From contig ML680053.1 of NCBI GenBank assembly GCA_007922225.1, positions 14,081,877 to 14,145,876 of the forward strand: a stretch of DNA of 64,000 nucleotides, in the 5' to 3' direction. The stretch comes from Emydura subglobosa. Lineage: Eukaryota; Chordata; Testudines; Chelidae. Under the pieces are notes generated by a model. That model was not told the DNA's origin. It ran no database searches and was given only the letters and a program-made list of their open reading frames with translations. Each line of letters opens with the position of its first letter. Position 1 is the stretch's first letter. The position numbers and the translations under genes are program-made. Below, piece after piece: positions 55,530 to 64,000 of this stretch.

Positions 55530-55870
55530 AGACTTCCTGTTGACTCTCAACAAATGGGAACTCTTTATCAGTTCGCTGACAGTTCATCTAGCAGCAATTG
55601 CAACCCTCCATAAAGAGGTAGAAGGATACTCAATCTTTTTACTATGAAGAGATTTTTCAAAGATATAGTGAACCTCTTCATTCAACCCAGACTTCCCATT
55701 CTTCAATGGGACCCGAATCTAGTATTAAAAGGTCTGACAAGGCTACCATTTGAATCCATGGCCACTTATTCATTAACTCACCTTTCCATGAAGACGGTGT
55801 TCTTCATTGCCATCATCTCTTCAACAAGGATTGGGGAAATAACAGCTCTGATGGTGCATCACCCTTTCAC
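55530..55870 (+). pseudogene. DIRS tyrosine recombinase, N-terminal part
   Basis: This is the recombinase that replaces integrase in DIRS elements. The frame has MKRFFKDIVNLFIQPRLPIL at 55644, then KGLTRLPFESMATYSLTHLS (core-binding/start of catalytic domain) and FFIAIISSTRIGEITALMV near 55800-55860, where R-I-G-E-I is the first catalytic arginine region. The reading is cut at 55870 by a Penelope-like insert and resumes at 56160. In live elements it integrates circular DNA without target duplication. Confidence 0.85.
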
Positions 55871-56159
55871 AGTAAAAATAACGAGAGTTCTGTGGCACTT
55901 TAAAGACTAACAAATTTAATTTTTGTAGGCATAAGCTTTCGTGAGACTCAGCTCACTTCGTCAGATGCAGAGATAGAATGATACAGTAAATAGGAAACAT
56001 AGATTTACAAGTGCATAGAGAACAATGGGGGAGATGGATGAAAGCCGGGTACTTGAGGGCTAATGACAGTCATTGAGTAGGAGGTGAGAATGGGTGAGCA
56101 AAGCAATTACCTCTTGTAATGAGAGAGCCATTCCCAATCTCTGTTTAAACCCAGTTTAA
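55871..56159 (+). mobile_element. Penelope-like or similar short retroelement insert with 10-bp TSD
   Basis: A 289-bp block interrupts the recombinase frame. The 10-mer accctttcac occurs at 55861-55870 and again at 56160-56169, so target duplication is perfect. The insert has gcataagctttcgtgagact and cacttcgtcagatgcagaga, words common in dispersed turtle repeats that I associate with Penelope-like termini. The class is inferred; the insertion itself is certain. Confidence 0.85.
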
Positions 56160-56169
56160 ACCCTTTCAC

Positions 56170-56778
56170 GATGTTCCCTAACAAGGTCACGCTTAGACCA
56201 CATCCGAAGTCCCTAGGTGACTGCTACATTTCACATAAATCGGCTTATTCAGCTTCCAGCCTTTTATCCCAAACCCCATCAGGATAATAGGGAAGCCATC
56301 CTCCATACACTTGACATGAGAAGAGCCTTGGCCTTCTGTTTGGACAGGACGAGAGCATTCAGGAAATCTCCATTTATCTTCCTGTCCGTTGCAGATAGGT
56401 CAATAGGTACAGCGATTTCAGCTCAGAGACTCTCCAAGTGGGTTTCGGGCTGTATTAGACTGTTACCAATTGCATAATGTAACACCCCCATCTTCAGTAG
56501 TCACACAATCTATGATGTCAGGCTCCTCATCCATTGCATTCTTCAAGGTATCCCTGTATGAGAAATCTGCAGAACCGCAACCTGGGCATCTGCACACACC
56601 TTCACAGAACACTATGCCACCCTGCGGGATTCGGTTGCAGACGCCAAATTCAGTGCTGCTATACTATCATCCATATCAGACTCGACTGTGAAGTCCCAGC
56701 CTCCAGTGGTGCTCACTGCTCGGGAGTCACCTGCAGTAGAGTACTCACAGAGAAACTATCGAAGAAGAAGAAAAAGTA
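56170..56778 (+). pseudogene. DIRS tyrosine recombinase, C-terminal part
   Basis: The frame after the insert is shifted several times but shows ICRTATWASAHTFTEHYATL near 56565-56625 and DSVADAKFSAAILSSI near 56628-56675, the C-terminal region where the nucleophilic tyrosine of DIRS recombinases lies (HYATL). Between 56170 and 56540 lie degraded pieces of the catalytic domain (the second H-x-x-R region is not clear). It ends near 56778 with a basic RNYRRRRK stretch. Confidence 0.75.
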
Positions 56779-56784
56779 GTTACT

Positions 56785-57093
56785 CACCTTGTGCAGTAAT
56801 GATGGTTCTTTGAGATGTATGTTCCTATGGGTTCTCCACAACCCACCCTTTTCTCCTCTGCTTCGGAGTTGTAGTAGTTGACTCTGTGACAGAGAAGAAA
56901 CTGAGGAGGGGTTGCCCACGCACACTGGCTAGCCTCGTGGCAGGCGGGAGCACCACATGGCATGGGTGGGACGGACTGCTACCAGTGTTCTCCAATCAGC
57001 AACGCAGGGATGTAGACACACCTACAGTGGAGCACCCACAAGTACACACGTATTGAAGGACCATTGTTACTGCACAAGGTAAGTAACTTCTTA
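56785..57093 (+). repeat. DIRS internal complementary region and right inverted repeat
   Basis: 56785-56880 repeats sequence of the element's outer ends (caccttgtgcagtaatgatg, gttcctatgggttctccaca). 56885-57093 is the right inverted terminal repeat, ending gcacaaggtaagtaacttct. This layout is the mark of DIRS and allows formation of a circular intermediate. Confidence 0.8.
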
Positions 57094-57215
57094 CTTTTTT
57101 TTTTTTTTTTTTTTTTAACCCTCAAGATTTGTATGCCAGTCTCATGATTTTTGGGTCCTCACTCATACTTTTGTAATCCTTGCAGTTTTCAGTATTGTGG
57201 TAGTACCTCACATTC
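57094..57215 (+). repeat. Right part of the repeat split by the DIRS element
   Basis: After a T-run (57097-57117) comes ccagtctcatgatttttggg and tttgtaatccttgcagtttt, the likely continuation of 50875-51030. Confidence 0.5.
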
Positions 57216-57335
57216 AATGGTCATAAAGTAATTTAGCACATCATGATGGGTAAGTATAACTGTCCCCATTAACAGATGGGGTAAGTGAGAAACAGATTAA
57301 GGCAATTAGTCTGATTAGTGTTTACTAACCATACC
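57216..57335 (+). repeat. MIR/L2-like fragment, sense
   Basis: The text gtaagtataactgtccccat, then taacagatggggtaagtgag resembles the core of old MIR/L2 repeats. Confidence 0.5.
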
Positions 57336-57517
57336 CAATATGAGACAATCTCAATCTGCAGGTGCCCAGCATTTCTGGAAATCCTTTATTCTCCTCCCAA
57401 CCCCCCATCATGGGTACAAATGAGTGTTCTTCTAAGAGCTACTTAAAGAATCTTTAGGAATTTGCAATCAGGATTCTGTTATGTTTCTTTTACACATCCA
57501 AACTTCGAGATTTTCTG

Positions 57518-57536
57518 CAAAAAAAAAAAAAAAAAA
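57518..57536 (+). repeat. Poly-A tract
   Basis: A run of about 19 A, seen directly. Confidence 0.9.
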
Positions 57537-58914
57537 GACAGAAAATTCCTGATCACGTGTGATCGGTTATTAAAGAAGAGTTCTCATCAGGCTTCTTGGA
57601 AGTGTGGAGGGTATTAAACATTCAGGGATTTTTTTGGTCAAATTCCAGGTTAACAATTATTCTGCCTTCCGAAAATTCACCTTGTAGTTTAAGTTTAGAT
57701 ATGATGATGATCAGTTCCGCTCTGAAGGGCTGTTGTGTAATGTTATTAGTGCATGATGGCTGTCACTTTCCACCCCAGAGTTGGCTGTGTTTCAGTGATG
57801 AATGATCCCTGTATTGTGTATGTACAGTTGCAAAATGCTGTTAGAGTGAATGAATTAATGAACTGGAATGTTGATTCTAGTGTATCCCTCTGGATCTCGC
57901 AGAGCATCACTGAACTGAAATAACTTCTTTGTTCTTAAAAAGAGCCCCCACTGATTCACCTTTTAATTGCAGGTATTACAGCTGTCAAAGGAAAAGGAAA
58001 AGATGACCGAATGATTACATTTAGAAGTTGGGGATATGTCCAAAGTTCCAGACTGTAGATCTTCCCTCATTCAAACTCAATCACAGATATACTTGTATGC
58101 TAGAATGGTTTCGTGGAACACAGAAGCTCTTTCTAATATTATGCTGACCCTAAAGTTCATTGTGCCTCATTATAAGCCCTGTGTTGACTAAACTAATCTG
58201 ACAATAAGCATGTGGGCCTATAAGGACTACAATGGTGGTCACAAGAACAAATGGGAACAGATATTTAATATGCTGATGTAAACCTGAGCCTCATAAAGGA
58301 AGAAAAGTACAGAATTTATTCATGCACCGAGGCACCATGACTTGAGGTGACAATTGGTAAATTAAAGAGGAAAAAAAAAAGTCAAACTTTGTGCACTAAA
58401 TTGCACGTGAGCCTTGCCCATCAATCAGCAGTTATCGGAACTGGAGAACTTCTGTGTAAATGAGCTGAATCTTTTCAATCCAGACATGTCAGTAATTGCC
58501 ATCGACCAAATATTCTGTCACACCTGTCTTTTTACTTCATTACCCAGTGATTGACTTCTCAGGTTCTACCACTTCATAAATCATCTTATTTAAGGAGGCC
58601 TTTTGCTTTGCTTTGTCTTGTTCTTTTGTTTCCGGTATCTGGAAAGACTGATACTCTACTCCCAGTCAGGAAGAACTTCAGCTGCCCTGCTTCTATCCTT
58701 CGGGCCATAGCAGAGCTTCCTTTGTGCAGCATCATAACGGAGCACAAGGCCATCCACACAAAGTGATTTTAAACCTGGACATGAAACGCATGCCACAAAA
58801 GCCGAATGACTTTGCTGATCAGTGCAATACTCAATACAAAGAATGCAGCATTAGGGACAAAGGTCCAGATCCTCAAAGCTGTTTAGGTAGCTAACTCCCA
58901 TTGAAATCAACGTA
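57537..58914. other. Non-coding stretch, no gene confirmed
   Basis: An acceptor-like ttttaattgcag precedes a short frame at 57973, but no donor or family match supports an exon. No repeat is recognised. Confidence 0.4.
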
Positions 58915-58916
58915 TG

Positions 58917-59093
58917 CAGGGGTGTTGTAGCCGTGTTGGTCCCAGGATATTAGAGAGACAAGGTGGCTGAGATAATATCTTTTATTGGACCAGCTTCTGT
59001 TGGTGAGAGAGACAAGCTTTTGAGTTAACTGGAGCTTTCACCTGCAGAAGTTGGTCCTATAAAAGATATTACCTCATACATCTTATCTCATCA
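58917..59093. mobile_element. Penelope-like terminal hairpin (head-to-head arms)
   Basis: The left arm (gttggtcccaggatattaga, then ataatatcttttattggacc, agcttctgttggtgagagag) and the right arm (gcagaagttggtcctataaa, then agatattacctcatacatct) are inverted copies of each other with only about 35 bp between. They match the ends of the element at 24.4-26.5 kb. It is a non-coding remnant formed of the termini alone. Confidence 0.75.
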
Positions 59094-60565
59094 AAATCAG
59101 TGGTATTTAGGTATCTTTGAGGCACTGGGCCAAAATCTTACCTTTGCTGTATAGAGCCATGTGGTGGTATGGAGCCATGCCTATTGTAAAGAGGAGCTGC
59201 CAATGTATGAAGATCTGTGAGGGATTGGGGGGATGGGGGGCGACTGTGCTCTGTAGCATACATTGGTCCTTTTGCTTCCAGTCCTGTTATATTACTCAGT
59301 AAGGCCCTCATCCTGTAAGCCAGTGCTCCTAGCCAGTGCTCCAGTTGATCTGGACTACTCACATGCATAATGTTACTACTATATTTAGTTCATGATCCTT
59401 CAAACACCAAAGTGAGGGCTGATTATAGTAGTAGGGTTGCAGAATCTGGTACCTAAAATGGAGCATCAGGTTCTATCTCCATATGTGACTGTTGAAGGTA
59501 ATATATTCAGGGTCATCAAGGGTTTAACCACACCCTTTCAGAATTCCAGCGTGGCTAAAGAGATTTTGTTAAAACAACAATATTTGGCTGGAGATTAAGG
59601 CTGGAGAATGTCAGTTTGAAAAGTGAATTTCTGCATTAAGAGGCCGTTTGTTGGATAATTACGAAAACTGTTTCACAAATTTAACACCTAGTGTTTGTTA
59701 CTAAGCAAGCACACTAGTAAATACACCTTATTTCCATATGTGGGTGAAAGGGGAGACTTTACTCAAAAGACTTGAATATGCCTATGTGTGTGGCTAAACT
59801 AATTCCATAAATTAACTATAGCATTTGTAATTAACAATGCCTGATGGTTCTTGGAGCCGTGTGTGTGTGTGTGTGTGTGTGTGAGTGAAAAGTATGGTGT
59901 CATATCTTGATACTTGACTTCTATTTCATCTTGTTCATTGATTGAGATGAAGAGAAAATCAAATGCAGCTTTCCTATCTGAAATATTTAATCTCGGAGTG
60001 CTTTAACAGATCTGGAATCAGGGTCATTCTAAAGTTACAAATATCATTTGGATTAGATTTCATCTTCGCTCGGGAGTGTGAAATGCTAAAGCAATTTCAT
60101 ATGTATGGTGCATCATTCTGAAACTATTCTGAAAATCACAAAGCAGTCTTCACTTTCAACTGTACTTGTGTCCTCTCGGTTATTGGGTAGGGCGAAATCA
60201 CTTGTACATTCAAAGTCGGGGGTTATATTTTCTCTAAGAAGTGAAGGGAGAGACAGGGAGAAGAGAGAATGAAGTGTTAGTACACTGGAAGCATAATCTT
60301 CAGTAATAACCTTATCTTTAGCTGCCATTTTTAATGGAGATTGCAGAGTGAATTTAGAGGCTTTGTCTGCACCTCTTGTACTATTTTAACAGGATGACAT
60401 CAACTCTTAAAATATTACAGTGGGGAAAGCAGCTAAAGACCAAATCCTGTGTTTCTATTAGGCAAATCTCCCATGGAAGTCATATAAGTTTTGCCTACTT
60501 CCATGTATAAAATAAAATAAGCATGATGTATGTATAAATACATTCAAATAAACATTAGATAATTT
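59094..60565. other. Non-coding stretch, no gene seen
   Basis: No exon or transposon is recognised apart from the microsatellite at 59860-59882. Confidence 0.4.
59860..59882 (+). repeat. (GT)n microsatellite
   Basis: About 11 GT units, seen directly. Confidence 0.93.
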
Positions 60566-60742
60566 TACATAGGATAGATCCATCAATGGCTACTAGCAAA
60601 GATGGTTAGGGTTGCACCACTGTGCTCCAAGTATCCCTAAACCGCCAACTGCCAGAAATATCTGGCACTGGCCACGGTCAGAGACAGGATACTCGGCTAG
60701 ATGGACCATTGGTCTGACCCATATGGTCATTCTTATGTTCTT
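60566..60742 (+). repeat. CR1 3' end, sense
   Basis: The text gatagatccatcaatggcta, then gacaggatactcggctagat and ggaccattggtctgacccat, ending cattcttatgttctta, is the same tail as at 5736. It is heavily 5'-truncated. Confidence 0.87.
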
Positions 60743-61014
60743 ATTAATTACATGCCTGGTACATCATTCAACTTTTGCATATCTATCCTAGTCTGTCAAG
60801 GTATTGAGCAGATTGCAGTCACGTTGGTTTCAATGGTACAAGTGGGAGCTTTGCATCTGGCACCACTTATGAGCAAAACTGATCGGGCGGAAACATTTAA
60901 ACAAAACAAAAATGGAAGTTTAAGAAAACTTTATTAGATGCTTCCAAATTCACAACTTTGCTGTCGCAAAAGTAAACTTTATTAAACGAGGCACAATTTT
61001 TTTTTATAGCAGCA
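60743..61014. other. Non-coding spacer between two CR1 ends
   Basis: Nothing is recognised. Confidence 0.4.
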
Positions 61015-61218
61015 AGTGTAATTTACTGTTGGAACAATTTACTTAGGGTTTGTGGTAGATACACTGTCACTTAAAGATTTTAGATCAAGATTGGATGTCT
61101 TTCTAAAGAGATGCTCTGGCTTCTCCAGAAATTATGGAATTGATGCAGAAATACTTGAAATTCTCTGACCTGTGTTATGCAGGAGGTCAGAATAAGGGTC
61201 CTTTCTGGTCTTAAAATT
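61015..61218 (+). repeat. CR1 3' UTR, sense
   Basis: The text ttggaacaatttacttaggg, then agatcaagattggatgtctt and caggaggtcagaataagggt, ending tctggtcttaaaatttctg, is the same subfamily as at 50428-50692. Confidence 0.85.
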
Positions 61219-64000
61219 TCTGTACATCCTGCTAGTGGATACAAACAGCCCTGTAAGCCCCCCAAACCGCCCAATTATTACAATGCAGGAATAGACCTGT
61301 TCCAAGGAAGTTTTGTTTGTAAATGGATGAATACAGTGACTTTTTGATTCAATTGCATTTTTGGGCCTGGTGTGTTCATATAGCTGCATTCCAGTGCACT
61401 CAGTGCTGTTGCTTGCATTCATTCTTTGTCATCTGGTGGCTTGTTTTTGGCATCGATTGCATTAATCTCCTGGATGGATACATGAGATGCACTCTATTTT
61501 AGGAGAAATTAATTTGCATCAGTTCTTTCCGCTTAACTGTATGTAGGGCTGAAGTGATTAATCAGGTTGTTAGATTAAAAATTGTATGCCTTTTGACAAA
61601 AGGGATTGGATAATACCAAGATGGTAGACACATCAAGGTACGTGGTTGAAAAGGACACACAAGAGATCAAGAGGAAAGCACCCCAATGCATTGTTTCATA
61701 CTACCTATAAAGCACCAAGCTATTTCTAAAATATTAAACTATGTTCTTGCTTTTCCCTGTAGCAACTCATTATCTTTTTCCCCACTTATCAAAAATAGCA
61801 ACATAAAACTTAATAGAAGAACAATGAATATCCTTGAGAAACATTCATTGCACAATATAGTTAACCAGCTCATTGAATTTAAATGAAATTTCACAAGGTG
61901 CTCTATAGAATAAAACAGATGTAATAATGAAGGATTTTGCAAATGCTTATAGACATGCTTAACTATCATCCTGACAGCTGTCCCTGTGACATCAGTGGGG
62001 CTACTCCTGTGAGTAAAGTGGATCGTGTGCATAGGCAGTTGTAGGGTTACTGCCATCACTTTCATTGATGTTGCTTGATATATTTTGGGATAGGAGTAGC
62101 TCTAAAAGATTTGACCCAGATGATCTTAGTTTGGCTAGCATTCAGAAGACTTAATGCTGTAGCCAAAGTTGGCCAATATGTTACTATCTATATGCAGTAG
62201 ATAGTATCTGGTATTAAGGGGAGAAGGAATATACCATAACTCGAGTCAGGGGAACATCTGCTACTTGGAAAAGAAAGCAGGCCGCTTTGGAGTGCAAAGG
62301 AAACTCTCTGTCTCTCTCTCTTTTCTGGGTGATGCTGCATCTGACTTCATTCTCATCAGTATCTACCAGAAACTAGGGGTATTTCTCACAGTAGTGTCCT
62401 GAAAAAGATGGTTCAGGGTCAGGCTGGAAGGAAACGCTTTACAGTTCCCCTTTTTTTTAGTGCCTTTACGAATGGGACCTGCATTGTACCTAACACATCA
62501 TCCCATGTAGGGCCTTCATTAGGCAAACTATGTCAGAAGTGTCTGATGGTGGCTCCATGGGATGTTTACAACCAGCACAGATTGAGACATCTCTTCATGG
62601 CTGTAGGAACAAGTGCATGAGGGTTACATTGATAAAGCAATTGTCATTTACCCTAAAGAAATGTTCGCCAACCAACGTGGTTGGGTTAAAGGGGTTGCTC
62701 AGATTCAAAGTATGCAAACAAGAGTGTTCCTGGGTCAGGTGCTGAGGTTGGGCAGGGAAGTTTGTGGATGTTCTAGGTCTAGGAGTTATCCTGTTGGGGA
62801 TAATGGCAGTAAAGGGGGAGGCAAAGTCCTCAGGTCCCCAGAAATCTGTGCCAGACCCATACCAGGAAGAAATTGAGTAATTATAGCTGCATGGGACTTG
62901 CTAGAGTGTAGTGAAACTGTTTTATAAGCCCCTTTGTCTATGGAGCAAGTGGCAGTTGCACCAGAGGCAAAGACCTTGGAATTATCCTTGGAGATTAGAG
63001 GGGATATTCGTATGCAATAAGATTCAGGTTACAGTAGCATATCTTGGCAATCCTAGTATTCATGTCATTAACACAGCTCCAGTTTACATTGCCAGACTAG
63101 GTATAACCCACACCCACTCAGTGTGGCAATCTGTCTCTCTCTAGTGGTGACTGGGCCGCATATGATGGGCCTGCTACAGGCTTGGTTGAGACCTGGTTCT
63201 CTTGGGTCAGACACAAATGGCTCATGCTTTTAGATCCAGAAGTCCCAGGTTCAGCTCCTACTGCTGTAGACATGCCCAAAAGTGTGTAGTAACAAAAGCA
63301 CTACACTATTTTCAAAGTCCTGTTGTTACAGGCCCTACACCAACACTTCCAAACACTGGTGCTTGAAGTTAGGCATCTAAGGCCATATTTAGACACCTGT
63401 TAGGTGGCCCCGAGCTGTGCAGGCAGGGCATAGAGGTCATCAAGGTTCACGTGTTAGTGTCAACCTTCTTAACCCTCCCACAGCCTGTTCCTTCCTCTGT
63501 TGGAATCATTCCTAGTCTTTGCATTGATAGCTTTGAGGGAGAATCCAATGCAAAATAATGCTGTGGAAGTATTAATTTGGGCCCACTTTGGGGAAAGCTA
63601 GAAGTTGCGTCAGCGATTCCTGTTGTATTGCTATTATCTTCATAATAATTAACTATTGTAAATCCATCTCGGCGTCATTGTCTCAAATTCAATGGCAGTT
63701 TCACAATGGCATGGTGCCAAATGTAAAGTAAAAGTGCAGAATGATCAATGTACATCATAAGCTCTCCAGACCTGTCTTATTTGCTTTGTCAAGCACAGTT
63801 TACATTTATGATGCTATATTAATAATTGAAGGCATCAAATGCAAATCCAAAAGCCAGTTTGGAATAATTTTGTCACCCCTCTCCACAAGGTCTTAAACTC
63901 TGCCCTGCTCAGCCTATGTGTTAGGGGAAAGGAGTTGAGTAGAGAAAAGGGTGATGGACAAGTGAATACATTCTTTAACTTACATTGGCTGACTTTATTA
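61219..64000. other. Non-coding stretch to the window end
   Basis: No gene is recognised. A B-box-like word (ggttcagctcc) near 63250 may be an old SINE trace. 63600-63880 is AT-rich with an octamer atgcaaat at 63839-63846 and is a candidate conserved noncoding element. Confidence 0.4.

Larger units (their letters stand above)
51031..57093 (+). mobile_element. DIRS-type tyrosine-recombinase retrotransposon, degenerate
   Basis: This is a 6 kb element with inverted terminal repeats of about 200 bp: the left (gttcctatgggtgcacaact, then ggctagccagtatgtgtggg) matches the reverse complement of the right (gtgggtgctccactgtaggt, then ggctagccagtgtgcgtggg). An additional internal segment near 56790-56850 (tatgttcctatgggttctcc) repeats the outer-end sequence, as in the DIRS internal complementary region. 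Coding order is gag, RT, RNase H, tyrosine recombinase, with no LTRs and no integrase. All frames are broken. A 289-bp Penelope-like insert lies in the recombinase region. Confidence 0.9.

Noticed and set aside
57961..58060. A host exon after an acceptor-like ttttaattgcag
   Set aside because: The frame is short, no donor follows at a sensible place and no protein family is recognised.
1..64000. CRISPR array, bacterial operon, prophage or plasmid functions
   Set aside because: The sequence is a eukaryotic transposon-rich genome region. No regular repeat-spacer array or gene cluster of bacterial type is present.

Overview
The window looks like nuclear DNA of a non-avian reptile, most probably a turtle. 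The reasons are several CR1 LINE subfamilies ending in the amniote CR1 tail, a 6 kb DIRS-type tyrosine-recombinase retrotransposon, Penelope-like elements with inverted termini, a Gypsy-type LTR element, many short hAT-, PIF/Harbinger- and mariner-like MITEs, and old tRNA-derived SINEs. A crocodilian is the main alternative, but as far as I know DIRS elements speak against it. This is a reading from recalled repeat families, not a database match.

No host protein-coding exon can be supported. The only clear host functional element is one CpG island (about 20.44-22.03 kb) with GC boxes, a (CAG)9 tract and candidate splice donors on both strands. It is probably the promoter/first-exon region of a gene whose exons are not recognisable here. 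The remaining single-copy DNA reads as intron or intergenic sequence with some AT-rich, homeodomain-site-like stretches that may be conserved noncoding elements.

Layout: 0.3-5.74 kb, a nearly full-length CR1 (+) broken by an antisense CR1 and a hAT MITE. 7.23-11.94 kb, a decayed Gypsy element with both LTRs, gag, protease, RT, RNase H and integrase. 12-20 kb, ancient SINE/MIR-like pieces, a foldback MITE and a relatively young 5'-truncated CR1 (17.69-18.99). 20.4-22.0 kb, the CpG island. 24.4-26.5 kb, a Penelope-like element with a GIY-YIG remnant, split by a chimeric Harbinger-type MITE. 29.7-31.4 kb, two GC-rich MITE-like insertions. 32.35 kb, a compound microsatellite. 37.8-40.6 kb, a second sense CR1 broken by an antisense CR1 and a solo LTR. 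41-43.4 kb, CR1 fragments and a probable LTR-element fragment. 45.8-46.28 kb, a mariner-like MITE abutted by a hAT MITE with perfect 8-bp target duplications. 51.03-57.09 kb, a DIRS element (gag, RT, RNase H, YR) inserted into an older MITE-like repeat and itself carrying a Penelope-like insertion. 58.9-59.1 kb, a Penelope terminal hairpin. 60.5-61.2 kb, two CR1 3' ends.

Every transposon reading frame seen is broken by stops, frameshifts or catalytic-residue changes, so nothing here looks autonomously active. The value of the window is in its layered insertions, which give a relative dating, and in the unassigned CpG-island promoter. I found no convincing new multi-gene system.
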